Shown here: in pieces, positions 25,531 through 34,394 of the stretch
Numbering within the stretch: position 1 is the stretch's first letter
Layout: every line of letters starts with the position of its first letter
Origin: Oscillospiraceae bacterium
GTDB taxonomy: Bacteria > Bacillota > Clostridia > Oscillospirales > Acutalibacteraceae
Assembly: GCA_015065645.1 (NCBI GenBank)
Contig: SVPW01000006.1
Location: 1 to 64,000 of the forward strand
DNA length: 64,000 nucleotides
Direction: 5' to 3'
Notes under the pieces: generated by a model
The model's database searches: none
Told to the model about the DNA's origin: nothing
The model's input: the letters and a program-made list of their open reading frames with translations, nothing else
Program-made: the position numbers and the translations under genes

Positions 25531-27648
25531 TTATCTGAATTCTGTAATTGTCATATCGTCAATATAAAACTTAGTATCTGTTACAGTCTTGGATGAGTTC
25601 ATCAAAACTATCCTTACAAGACCGTCATCAGGTGCGGTAAAATCAACCTCTGTATAACGCCATTCAAGGTCTTCCTCTGCTGAATTTGGAATACCTGTAT
25701 AAACCAAGTTTTCATTGCTATCCATAGGACGAACAGTAATAGAGGTTGAACCACGCTTGCACTTATACCAGAAACCAAAATGATATGTTCTTGATGGCTC
25801 TAACTTCAAGCGATATGTCATAAAGGTTGTATACTGACCGGCAGCACCTATACCGTTTTCATAATCAACCTTATAGGAATACCTGCCTGAATGTGCCTCT
25901 TCGGTAGTAAACTCACCTGTATTTCCTACAACATACCAACCGTTACTGTTTTCAAGGTTTTCATCACCCTTATATTCGCCATCCTCAAAGCCTCCGGAAT
26001 AATTACCGCTTGCATCCACAAACATTTCAACAGGTACATAAACCTCATTTTCATTTGTAGGATCAGATGTGCATTTTTCACCGCTATAACCTACTGCCGT
26101 TACACGATAACGGTATTTAACCCCTGCAACACGGTTATTATCAACCCATTTTATAAGACCATTAGTCATAGAATTATCCATGGAGTCAATATCGTTTGCT
26201 ATTACTTTCCACGCTCCGCCATTATCGCTACGCTCTAATATGAAGTAGTCAACACCTCTTCCGCCTACCCAATAATTAGTATCGGAATCAAAATTATAAA
26301 GCATAACAGGCTTATCCATTGTTGTGGTAACGCCTCTATATTCATTCTTTAAATCGCTTATTGTATAAGAAATATCCAATGCATAATTCTGCAAAAGTGA
26401 ATAATCATCCAAACGGTGTTCGGCAAAAAGGTTGCTGTTTCTACCAGGTGCCATACTGTGAACACAGAAGAAGAATCCGCCTAAATAACCTGCCTCTACC
26501 GCATTACGGTAATGACCAACACGGGCTTTATTAAGCACTTCATCACTGTATTGATTAACATTTGTGGACTCACCGACATTCATTTCTCCAAGATATGCAG
26601 GTCTTTGCTGATAACGATTGGAAATATCAGGTGTACCCTTTACGCTATAGTAGTTGTGACCTATAATATCAACCTTTAAATCGTTATATTTAAAACCGTT
26701 AATATCCCAGCCCACATCTTCAACACTTGTAGGTATATCAGGCATATATGCTTTGGAAACATCATGCAAATCGTTTACAAGAGATGCAAAATCCTCCCAA
26801 GCAACACCATCCTCGGCATAAATCATACCATTGTTAATATCATTGGTAAGTGTTCCGTTCTCAACCGTGAGGTTAACAATCGGAATAACATCCTGATACC
26901 GGCTTAAAATCTCACAAACCTTTTTAACACCGTTATTAAGGTAAGCATCTCTTGCGATATCGTCATAATAATAACGGCTGTATTTGAGTCGTATCTCACT
27001 TGGTGTAAGACCGTTATACTCATAATTAAAGAGAGCTCCCCAACCATGTACAAGAATTGTAGGAACTATATCCATACCTGTTTTACGGCAGGATTCAAGC
27101 AAACAAGTAAGCTCTTCTACAAACTTATCACCAAGACCTGTAACAAGTCCGTTTTCATCATAGGTATAACCGGAACCACCGCCTAAAACCCAAGAGTTTA
27201 CAGCAGTAAAGCCAAGAGCTTTAAGATTATAAAGCGAACGCTCAACATATTCGGGCTTATACACCGACTTTTTGCCTGTAATCTCATTATATCCCAAGCC
27301 CTGAGCATACTGAGCATAGGTTCCGAAACGGTTATAGTCTATACCATAGATAAAACCATCCTCCGCTAAAATACGCTCATATTCATTTTTATAGGTAACA
27401 CCATTCACGGTAAAATCAAATGTACCGTCAGAATTCATTGTAATACCGTGGGCAACAGTCTTATTTCCGGATTCTGAATTAAGAGGTTTAAATGAGCCGT
27501 TGATTATGCCCTGAACCCCTGAAGTGTTATCCTTAGAAGATGATAAAATTCGATTAAATATATCTGAAGAAAATACCGAGTTTGCCGTAACAGTGGCTAC
27601 CATAAAGACAGCCGCCGCTATTACAAACATTTTTCTTGATAATTTCAT
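25531..27648 (-). CDS. Secreted clan GH-A-like glycoside hydrolase with FN3 and CBM
   Basis: 705 residues with a ~27-residue signal peptide. Residues ~75-425 form a (beta/alpha)8-type domain: IYGIDYNRFGTYAQ, LKALGFTAVNSWVLGG, VPTILVHGW, VNLTVENGTL with candidate acid/base Glu263, HNYYS, and AYLGEMNVGES with candidate nucleophile Glu355. The glutamates at the ends of strands 4 and 7 are the clan GH-A pattern, though the usual NEP is TVEN here. An FN3-like domain (~430-525) and a C-terminal CBM (~540-705) follow. It is probably an endo-acting enzyme of the GH5/GH39/GH2-barrel type; I cannot name the family. It is the only secreted clan GH-A-like hydrolase in block II. Confidence 0.7.
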   Translation of the reverse strand: MKLSRKMFVIAAAVFMVATVTANSVFSSDIFNRILSSSKDNTSGVQGIINGSFKPLNSESGNKTVAHGITMNSDGTFDFTVNGVTYKNEYERILAEDGFIYGIDYNRFGTYAQYAQGLGYNEITGKKSVYKPEYVERSLYNLKALGFTAVNSWVLGGGSGYTYDENGLVTGLGDKFVEELTCLLESCRKTGMDIVPTILVHGWGALFNYEYNGLTPSEIRLKYSRYYYDDIARDAYLNNGVKKVCEILSRYQDVIPIVNLTVENGTLTNDINNGMIYAEDGVAWEDFASLVNDLHDVSKAYMPDIPTSVEDVGWDINGFKYNDLKVDIIGHNYYSVKGTPDISNRYQQRPAYLGEMNVGESTNVNQYSDEVLNKARVGHYRNAVEAGYLGGFFFCVHSMAPGRNSNLFAEHRLDDYSLLQNYALDISYTISDLKNEYRGVTTTMDKPVMLYNFDSDTNYWVGGRGVDYFILERSDNGGAWKVIANDIDSMDNSMTNGLIKWVDNNRVAGVKYRYRVTAVGYSGEKCTSDPTNENEVYVPVEMFVDASGNYSGGFEDGEYKGDENLENSNGWYVVGNTGEFTTEEAHSGRYSYKVDYENGIGAAGQYTTFMTYRLKLEPSRTYHFGFWYKCKRGSTSITVRPMDSNENLVYTGIPNSAEEDLEWRYTEVDFTAPDDGLVRIVLMNSSKTVTDTKFYIDDMTITEFR

Positions 27649-27679
27649 AAATTACCCCCGTCAAAGAGATGAAATTTAA

Positions 27680-29128
27680 TTAGTCTAAATAAATCTTTCT
27701 TAAATTTTCTGTTATAACATTAGACCATCTATCCATGGTAGCATTTATATCGTTACCCTTTTCTGCACACTGCTGGTTATAATCCCACCAATCATAGTCG
27801 CCACCGTACTCAATGGCACCTGTGCTGAGCTTAAATACCTTAGGCTGTTCCCAAAGATAATCAAGCATTGCTGCTGCAGATTCATTAACCCAAGTGGTAT
27901 GACCCTTTTCATCAAACTGAGGAGAAAGCCAGTATTCAAGTACATAAGCCGCAGCTTCGGTATTCTTAGCTCCTACAGGGAAGCCCCAAAGCTGGAAGTC
28001 AGAAGGAACGGCGTTTATGCCCTTTTTGCAAGGAATTGGCGCAAAGCCTAATGTGAATGAAAGCTTTTCATATCTTTCTCCACTCTGTAATGCCCAAGAA
28101 TCATCAAGGAACATAGCACACTGACCACTCATAAATCCATCACGGTTAAGACCTGCATCCATAACCTTATACTGACCTTTTGTTCCTAAATTATAAATAA
28201 ACTTATAAGCACTGCGATAATTTTCACTTGCGGTATTGTTTACAAGCTTTCCATCCTTAAATATAACAGCATCTTCACCTGAGCTTTGTGATAAACGATA
28301 ACCGTGATATTCGGTAGAAAGAGCTGTAATACCTGATTTTTTCTGAATATCCTGAGCAGTGGAAACCAATGTATCCCAATTCCAATTTCCCTGTTGCCAG
28401 AGTGTATGAGGATCGGTAACACCATGCTTTCTGAACATATCCGCATTGTAAAGCATAATACCAAAGTTGATATGTGAATTACCCTTAATAATTGCGCCGT
28501 AACGCTTTCCGTTCCACTTTAATTTATTCATAGAATCCAAATCAAAGGTTTCCTTATTAAAGCTGAGCTTAGAATTATCAATAGGTTGGAAATAATCCTG
28601 TATAATAGCACTTGGATACTGACCTGCGGTAATGCAAGCTATATCGGGAGAGTTTTTCTGAAGCTTGAGAGAAGAAAGCTTTTGCATATAAGAAGCACTA
28701 TCAGCATAAACAAATTTAACCTTTATTCCGGTAGCTTCTGTAAAACGCTGCATCTTTTCAATTTCATAATCAAAAGGATCCCACCATACAAGAATAGTAA
28801 CCTCCTGACCTGAATATTTTTTAGGAACGCTTAAAAGGAAGTCTTTTTTCTTGTTATCATCAATCTGATTTTTGTTAACAAGTCCATCATCATAGTTCTG
28901 TGCGTTATTACCGCCGGAAGAGCCGGACTCTGTAGTATTGGTGATAACATCACCGTCTTGGCTATCACCTTCGGTATCACCGTTTCCAAAATCGTCATCG
29001 GTTTCATCACCGTAAACTATGCCGTCATCCTTTGATTTGTCATCGCCACAAGCCGAAAAACAAAAAAGCATTGTCAAGCATAACATAATTGCAAGTATTG
29101 CCCTGAGAGTTTTAACATTTGTTTTCAT
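27680..29128 (-). CDS. ABC transporter solute-binding lipoprotein (family 1)
   Basis: 482 residues. The type II signal peptide ends CFSACG (Cys27). A low-complexity Asp/Gly/Ser linker (~30-80) leads to a family 1 binding domain: VTILVWWDPFDYEIEKMQRF, PDIACITAGQYPS, AIIKGNSHINFGIMLYNADM, and WGFPVGAKNTEAAAYVLEYW. It binds a sugar for one of the cassette A importers, most plausibly pair 1 (9826/10807), since pair 2 already has the CBM-type binding protein. The start has a GGAGG site. Similar domain architecture occurs at 48129-49472. Confidence 0.9.
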   Translation of the reverse strand: MKTNVKTLRAILAIMLCLTMLFCFSACGDDKSKDDGIVYGDETDDDFGNGDTEGDSQDGDVITNTTESGSSGGNNAQNYDDGLVNKNQIDDNKKKDFLLSVPKKYSGQEVTILVWWDPFDYEIEKMQRFTEATGIKVKFVYADSASYMQKLSSLKLQKNSPDIACITAGQYPSAIIQDYFQPIDNSKLSFNKETFDLDSMNKLKWNGKRYGAIIKGNSHINFGIMLYNADMFRKHGVTDPHTLWQQGNWNWDTLVSTAQDIQKKSGITALSTEYHGYRLSQSSGEDAVIFKDGKLVNNTASENYRSAYKFIYNLGTKGQYKVMDAGLNRDGFMSGQCAMFLDDSWALQSGERYEKLSFTLGFAPIPCKKGINAVPSDFQLWGFPVGAKNTEAAAYVLEYWLSPQFDEKGHTTWVNESAAAMLDYLWEQPKVFKLSTGAIEYGGDYDWWDYNQQCAEKGNDINATMDRWSNVITENLRKIYLD

Positions 29129-29156
29129 AATTTTTCCTCCATTTTATTTTTTAATG

Positions 29157-32123
29157 TTAAATTAAATTCAACAAAATTTTTCTTAAAATAATAAGGTCAC
29201 CTGCACCAATTTCCCCATCGGCATTTAAATCCGAAACATAATCACCCAAAAGGGCAGCTATATTCTTCTTTAGCCCTACAAGGTCCTTTACATTAACCTT
29301 AGAATCCCTGTTTATATCGCCTTTTTTATATGTTTTAATCCCCAATGAATCGGATTGTAAGCTTTCAAGCTTATCTTCTGTTTCAGGATATTTAACCGCA
29401 AAATAATACTGAGTATCAGCTTTAAGCCCCGTAAACAGATTATCTGTTTGCCAGCTGAAATTAACATTATCGGTGCTTATACCATAAATTGCGTCCCTAA
29501 CGATAACAATAGAAGACTTATCAAACGAAATAAATTCCGCTTTTGGACATTCAGGTTTATCCGAAGGTACTTTAGAGGTTGCATACACAGTTTCAAAAAG
29601 ACGAATATCATCAATAAATGCTTCACCGCCACCATCATAAACCATAAAGCCTATTCGGTTTTTATCGTTAGTATTAAAGGATACCGCAACATCTTTCCAA
29701 TCCGAATTATTATAATTTTGAGAACTGAATTTATACTCAAGAATTGGTGTTGGTAAAAGCTGATTTTGGGTTATATCACTTTCAAATCCGTATCCGCCGA
29801 GTATTCCAAAGCTACCGCTTTTAAAGGTGTGTGCATTACTATACTCTGTTGAGGGAATGTATTTATCGTTCTTCCACTCCAAGATACGGCATTTAGCCGC
29901 AAATGTATACTCGGTATCAGGCTTTACATCAACCCATTTAATATAGTAATTTCTGTTTGGATATTTAGCTTTATTAGAATAATTAAGTGATATACCGTAT
30001 TTTTCGGTTCCGCTATCTGTTAACGAAAGCTTTGTACCAAAAAATACATTCCCATCATCCTTCGTATTCCAATAATCTTCTCCGTTAGAAAAATCTCCAT
30101 TTTCAAAAAGATTTTCACCCTGCGAATTATAATACAAAAGAGATGGTGAAGAATTAGTAACCTTAATATCAGTAAGCTTTTCTGTTTCTGATATATAGCG
30201 TTTTCGGTCACTATCCTTAAACAGATAAACATCATCAAAGAATGCTACTGTTTTAGTCCCCTTTACAATAAATGTAAGCTTTGTTTCATCATTTGTATGG
30301 TATTTTGCAGATATTAAATGCCATTTGTCATCGGCAGCAACCATTGAAAGCTGTGATAAAGGGGTAAATACTCTGTATTGTTCAGAATCTATTTCTTTAC
30401 CTAAAAGAAAGTCCATTGTATCTGTATTAGCGAGCCCGAATGTAAATTTATAGGTATTATCCGCTGTTATTGGTGGATTTTTCACCTTTAGAGTTAGCCA
30501 ATAATCGGTATTGGGCAAAACATCAAAGGTTATGCTGTTAACCGTTTCACTATCACCCGCTATAAATTTATAAACCTTACCGTTTTCGCCATCATCGGTA
30601 ATTAAACCCGATTGGTTTAGAAATGTATTGGTGTTCCACGCACTGTTTTTTGCATCTTCGAAGCTTGAATCACCAAATAGATTTGAAGTGTTATCGGTTA
30701 TATAAAGAGAATTATTATACGGTGTTCTTTTTCCGAACGAATCAAAATATCCTTCAGCTTGCTCTGTAATATTAATTTTAGTTATTGAAATATCATCAAA
30801 CAGCAAATCACAGCTATTACTTGCCGATTGTATTGCAAATGCAATACGCTCAAGGCTGCCACTATTAAATGTAACAGTAATGTTATCCCAATTAACCGAA
30901 TCATATACAGCGGATGAGTTTCCAATAATATAATCCTTATCAGTATTAGGTGCATAACCCGCTTGTGAATCTAAAGAGGCATCACATACCACCCATTTTA
31001 ACCAACTGCTTCCTTTATAACAGAAAGAAAGCAGATACTGTGTGTTTGGTTCAACATCAACCGCCTGCCAAACTTTACGGTAAATAAACGAAGGCTGAAT
31101 TAATGATTTTTCTCCGCTGTTAGAATTATTAGAAACAGTGAGCGAACCATCGGTTACATTCCATCCGCTTGTTCCTGATTCAAAACTGCCGTTTTGCAGA
31201 ATATTCTTAGATTCATTAACCGTTACCGAAACAGAATCTATATAAATTTCATCATTATTTGAAGCCCACAAAATAAATCTATGATTTTTCCGGTTGCCTG
31301 AATTAAAATCAAATGTAACGGTTTTCCATTCGTTTACAGAAGAAAGAGGCTTTTTATCGGTTATTAAATCAGCTTCACATAAACCGTTTCTCACCCGTGA
31401 TAGTGCCCAACATGCATCTGTTACGCTTCCCTTATATTTAAAGCTTAATCTATATTCAGCAAATGGCACTGTATCAAAATCACAATATAATCCGCCTTGT
31501 GTGTTCAATACAGCACATGCAACACCTTCTGCCGCATTTCCGCTGAATTTAACAGAGTTTTCGCAAATCTCATATATAGCTTGCGTTCCCTTTTCAAATG
31601 AACCGTTCTTTATTAAATTGCCGGTTGTGCTGTATGTATACGGTACAGTAACCGAATCTATCTCCACATCCGTTCCCTGAAGTGCAAAATAAAAATCAGA
31701 ATATTTTGAATGTTTAAACTCAAAGGAACAGTATTTCCAATCTGCCGATTGCTCAAGCTTAACGCTTTTAATAACGGTATAACGGCCTGAATTTTTGTAA
31801 CAAACAGCCACCTTATCATTTGCAGATAAATCAGGATTGCGATACCAAAAGCCGAAAGTATATGTAACATTAAGTTCAAGCGGAAGCTTATTAGAATAAA
31901 CATAAGATGAATTGCTGTTTCCTTTTATCACATAATTTCCGCTAAAAGCCGTGTTGCTCACAGTTCTTCCGCTTGACCAAAAGGTATTTGTTTCAAAATC
32001 ATCAGAAAACAAATAATTGGTTTTTACATTATAGGTTTCGGAAGCATTAGAAAAAACGGATAATAAGCTTGCCAGCAAAATAAATATTGAAAGACCACAT
32101 GCAAAGGCTCTTTTTTTGCTCAT
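29157..32123 (-). CDS. Secreted multi-CBM dockerin protein, first gene of block II
   Basis: 988 residues from ATG at 32123 (MSKKRAF), 9 bases after GGGAAAGG; three other in-frame starts lie upstream, but MSKKR gives a normal signal peptide and spacing. After the signal peptide come about five carbohydrate-binding beta-sandwiches (openings FSDDFETNTFW, KNGSFEKGT, QNGSFESGTSGW, GDSSFEDAKNSAW, ENGDFSNGEDYW), an FN3-like domain and a C-terminal dockerin (GDINRDSKVNVKDLVGLKK, SDLNADGEIGAGDLIILRK). It is paralogous to the N-terminal half of 20827-25512, but here the dockerin ends the protein and there is no membrane anchor. A glycan-binding, cohesin-docked role is inferred. Confidence 0.85.
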   Translation of the reverse strand: MSKKRAFACGLSIFILLASLLSVFSNASETYNVKTNYLFSDDFETNTFWSSGRTVSNTAFSGNYVIKGNSNSSYVYSNKLPLELNVTYTFGFWYRNPDLSANDKVAVCYKNSGRYTVIKSVKLEQSADWKYCSFEFKHSKYSDFYFALQGTDVEIDSVTVPYTYSTTGNLIKNGSFEKGTQAIYEICENSVKFSGNAAEGVACAVLNTQGGLYCDFDTVPFAEYRLSFKYKGSVTDACWALSRVRNGLCEADLITDKKPLSSVNEWKTVTFDFNSGNRKNHRFILWASNNDEIYIDSVSVTVNESKNILQNGSFESGTSGWNVTDGSLTVSNNSNSGEKSLIQPSFIYRKVWQAVDVEPNTQYLLSFCYKGSSWLKWVVCDASLDSQAGYAPNTDKDYIIGNSSAVYDSVNWDNITVTFNSGSLERIAFAIQSASNSCDLLFDDISITKINITEQAEGYFDSFGKRTPYNNSLYITDNTSNLFGDSSFEDAKNSAWNTNTFLNQSGLITDDGENGKVYKFIAGDSETVNSITFDVLPNTDYWLTLKVKNPPITADNTYKFTFGLANTDTMDFLLGKEIDSEQYRVFTPLSQLSMVAADDKWHLISAKYHTNDETKLTFIVKGTKTVAFFDDVYLFKDSDRKRYISETEKLTDIKVTNSSPSLLYYNSQGENLFENGDFSNGEDYWNTKDDGNVFFGTKLSLTDSGTEKYGISLNYSNKAKYPNRNYYIKWVDVKPDTEYTFAAKCRILEWKNDKYIPSTEYSNAHTFKSGSFGILGGYGFESDITQNQLLPTPILEYKFSSQNYNNSDWKDVAVSFNTNDKNRIGFMVYDGGGEAFIDDIRLFETVYATSKVPSDKPECPKAEFISFDKSSIVIVRDAIYGISTDNVNFSWQTDNLFTGLKADTQYYFAVKYPETEDKLESLQSDSLGIKTYKKGDINRDSKVNVKDLVGLKKNIAALLGDYVSDLNADGEIGAGDLIILRKILLNLI

Positions 32124-32173
32124 TGGCATCATCCTTTCCCTATTTTTTTGGATACAATACTCCTTATAATTTG

Positions 32174-32202
32174 ATTTTATTATGTAATGCTTAAAATGTA
32201 AA
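32174..32202 (-). promoter_or_regulatory. Promoter of block II
   Basis: On the minus strand TTTACA (32197-32202), a 17-base spacer and TAAAAT (32174-32179) give two 5-of-6 matches to a sigma-70-type promoter. Transcription would start near 32167, about 45 bases before the ATG at 32123. Confidence 0.6.
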
Positions 32203-32283
32203 TGCAGAAAAGAAACTATATATATGAACAAAATTATCATTTTGCGCTTTTGAAGAAAAAAATGCAAATTTTAGTAATTTTCA

Positions 32284-32315
32284 AATTATATATGTAAATT
32301 TTGACATATATAATT
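32284..32315. promoter_or_regulatory. 12-bp inverted repeat, candidate operator
   Basis: AATTATATATGT (32284-32295) and ACATATATAATT (32304-32315) are perfect inverted repeats around an 8-base spacer. They lie between the two divergent promoters, a usual place for an operator. Which regulator binds is unknown; high A+T makes chance possible. Confidence 0.4.
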
Positions 32316-32424
32316 AACCCTTTATTTGTGTGTATTGCCAATAAGCACAATAAAATTATGGATTCAGAATACTATTTAACATTCAAAAAAAACTAAAACA
32401 ATAGAAAAAACTATCTTTTTCCGC

Positions 32425-32453
32425 TTGACAAATTGCAATCTGTGGTATATCCT
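32425..32453 (+). promoter_or_regulatory. Promoter of the AraC-type regulator
   Basis: A perfect -35 TTGACA (32425-32430), a 17-base spacer and TATCCT (32448-32453; 4 of 6) lie 35 bases before the ATG. The ribosome binding site AGGAGA is at 32477-32482. Confidence 0.65.
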
Positions 32454-32488
32454 TTAATCACATTATCTATGGTTATAGGAGACTTTCT

Positions 32489-33337
32489 ATGTTTTGTGCT
32501 GCATATAATAAGAAAAGAGATTTATTCACACCGGTTTTGGATTCACCGCTAACCGTAATCGGTGCAGGATATATGTCGGTTGAAACTAAAGCGCCAACTT
32601 ATCGTGCAGAAGGAACGCCAAGTTATCAGCTTATATATATTAAGGATACAAAAAATACCATTGCCTTTACTATTGGCAATCAGGTTTTTACGGCGGATAA
32701 GGATGATATTATACTGTATCGACCGGGAGAAACCCAAAAATACAGCTACACAATGAATGATGAAACATTATCATTTTGGATTCACTTTGACGGTACCGAA
32801 GCAACCGAAATTATGAAAAAGCTTGATTTGTATGATATAAAAGTTTTAAAGCTTACCGATTCTTCTATACCGATACCAAAAACCATAAAAAGAATAATAA
32901 ACGAAATAAATACTTCCCGTCCTTATTCAGATGAAATTATTTGCGGAGAGCTTTATGCCATGCTTTCACAAATTGCTCAGTTTAAATATTTGGCAAAGCA
33001 TAATTTTTCAAAAATTGATGAAATCATTAATGAAATCAGGCTAAACTATGCCGATAATCTATCCAACGAAATATATGCAAATAAATGCGGTATGAGTGTT
33101 CCTCATTTTTTAAGAAAATTCAAACAGGCAACAGGAACCTCCCCACTTGACTATAAATTAAGAATACGAATGGACTACGCCAAAAGAATGATCTCCTCAA
33201 CAGAACTCAGCATTAATGAAATTGCGCAGGTGGTTGGCTATACAGACCCATTCCATTTCAGCCGTTATTTCAAAAAGCATACAGGCTATTCACCTAAAGA
33301 ATACCGAGAAAAAATATCAAAAAATATTGATAAATAG
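32489..33337 (+). CDS. AraC family transcriptional regulator
   Basis: 282 residues and the only convincing plus-strand gene in the window. Residues ~20-130 form a cupin-like sugar-sensing domain (DDIILYRPGETQKYSY, FWIHFDGTE). The C-terminal ~100 residues hold two helix-turn-helix units: EIYANKCGMSVPHFLRKFKQ with GTSPLDY, then INEIAQVVGYTDPFHFSRYF with HTGYSPKEYR, the AraC signature. The strong -35 and AGGAGA support the start at 32489. Its divergent position suggests that it senses a sugar and controls block II, and perhaps block I. It ends at the shared terminator 33363-33403. Confidence 0.93.
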   Translation: MFCAAYNKKRDLFTPVLDSPLTVIGAGYMSVETKAPTYRAEGTPSYQLIYIKDTKNTIAFTIGNQVFTADKDDIILYRPGETQKYSYTMNDETLSFWIHFDGTEATEIMKKLDLYDIKVLKLTDSSIPIPKTIKRIINEINTSRPYSDEIICGELYAMLSQIAQFKYLAKHNFSKIDEIINEIRLNYADNLSNEIYANKCGMSVPHFLRKFKQATGTSPLDYKLRIRMDYAKRMISSTELSINEIAQVVGYTDPFHFSRYFKKHTGYSPKEYREKISKNIDK

Positions 33338-33362
33338 ATTGATTATGCTTATTAAAAATTCA

Positions 33363-33403
33363 AAACCCGCCATACACAATCATCTATTGTGTATGGCGGG
33401 TTT
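33363..33403. terminator. Bidirectional terminator, 18-bp perfect stem
   Basis: AAACCCGCCATACACAAT (33363-33380) pairs perfectly with ATTGTGTATGGCGGGTTT (33386-33403) around a 5-base loop. T-rich sequence flanks both sides. It lies between convergent genes, the AraC regulator and the esterase at 33406, and ends block I. Confidence 0.9.
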
Positions 33404-33405
33404 AT

Positions 33406-34392
33406 CTATTTTATTGCTTCATATATTCTTTTGCTTAAATTAATTTTAGTTGGCGGATGAATATCAAATGTTTCACAAACATCAGCTGATTTTATAACCT
33501 TTACATTGTGAGTGCGTTCTACAATTTTTTCCTGAGATTTTTGAATACCATGCCAGGCATCATCATTTCTTTCGTCCCAATCGGCTATCTGAACAACGGC
33601 AAACGGCAAATTTTCATCCATAAAATCCTCTCTCCAGCGCTTTATTAAAGCTTCAAGAAGATCCGTATATATTTTCCATTCGCCTTTGCCTGTATTTGAT
33701 TCACCCTGATACCAAACAACATTTCCTATGGAATACGGCACTATAGACTGTTGCCTTACGCCATAAAGTGTTCCGCTGATATTATGCGGACCGTGAACAT
33801 ACGGAGAATCGTATTTTTCTTCCTTTGGGAGATAAAAGCGCTCATCATCGGCAATTTCTGCAGGCAACCAGCTTTCAATAACCGAAGAACCCATATAACA
33901 GGCGATAATTCCAACCGTTATTCCCTTTTCCTTACTCATCTGAGTGGCTAAGTGATAACCTATTGCAGAAAAATGCTGTGCATTATCTATAGTACATTTT
34001 ACCCAGCCATCCTCAGGATGAAAATGACCCTGACCCTCATAATGCTTAGCATTAAAGCAACGCACAAGCGGGTTTTCCTCATAATCAGACTTTGGATATG
34101 AAGAACCGCCCAAAGACATTGCAATATTAGACTGCCCTGCAAGAAGTATTACTTCACCCACATAAACATCAGAAAATGTGAGTTTTTCGCCGTTTAAATC
34201 AATATATAAATCATAAGGACCGCCATAGGTAAGCTCAGGCAATGTTAAAAGCCATTTATCCCCTGTAAACTTACCCTTAACAATATTATCTGCAATTTGT
34301 GCAGTAACGGTACCGCTACCCGTTCCGTAAAGCTTTATCGGCTTATTTGCCTGCAAAACCATACCGTTTGTAAAAATTTGATTTATCTTCAT
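33406..34392 (-). CDS. Sialate O-acetylesterase-like carbohydrate esterase (SASA domain)
   Basis: 328 residues, no signal peptide, so probably cytoplasmic. It opens with the family's typical IFTNGMVLQANKPIKLYG strand, then VGEVILLAGQSNIAMSL with the GQSN block (Ser88). WYQGESN follows in the middle, and DIHPPTKINLSKRI carries the C-terminal Asp/His pair. These are the landmarks of SASA-type acetylesterases, which in plant-glycan loci remove O-acetyl groups from sugars. It is shorter than the ~600-residue sialate esterases and lacks their extra domain. Last gene of block I, three bases after the GH36 gene. Confidence 0.88.
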   Translation of the reverse strand: MKINQIFTNGMVLQANKPIKLYGTGSGTVTAQIADNIVKGKFTGDKWLLTLPELTYGGPYDLYIDLNGEKLTFSDVYVGEVILLAGQSNIAMSLGGSSYPKSDYEENPLVRCFNAKHYEGQGHFHPEDGWVKCTIDNAQHFSAIGYHLATQMSKEKGITVGIIACYMGSSVIESWLPAEIADDERFYLPKEEKYDSPYVHGPHNISGTLYGVRQQSIVPYSIGNVVWYQGESNTGKGEWKIYTDLLEALIKRWREDFMDENLPFAVVQIADWDERNDDAWHGIQKSQEKIVERTHNVKVIKSADVCETFDIHPPTKINLSKRIYEAIK

Positions 34393-34394
34393 TT

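Larger units (their letters stand above)
32124..32488. other. Divergent intergenic control region
   Basis: This 365-base gap between block II and the AraC gene contains the promoter for each direction, a 12-bp inverted repeat and AT-rich spacer. I see no small gene in it. In-frame extension of the leftward gene to 32267 runs through its promoter and lacks a ribosome binding site. Confidence 0.7.

Noticed and set aside
32124-32267. N-terminal extension of the first block II gene to 32267
   Set aside because: It would run across the promoter at 32174-32202 and put a long basic stretch before a normal signal peptide; the ribosome binding site fits 32123.
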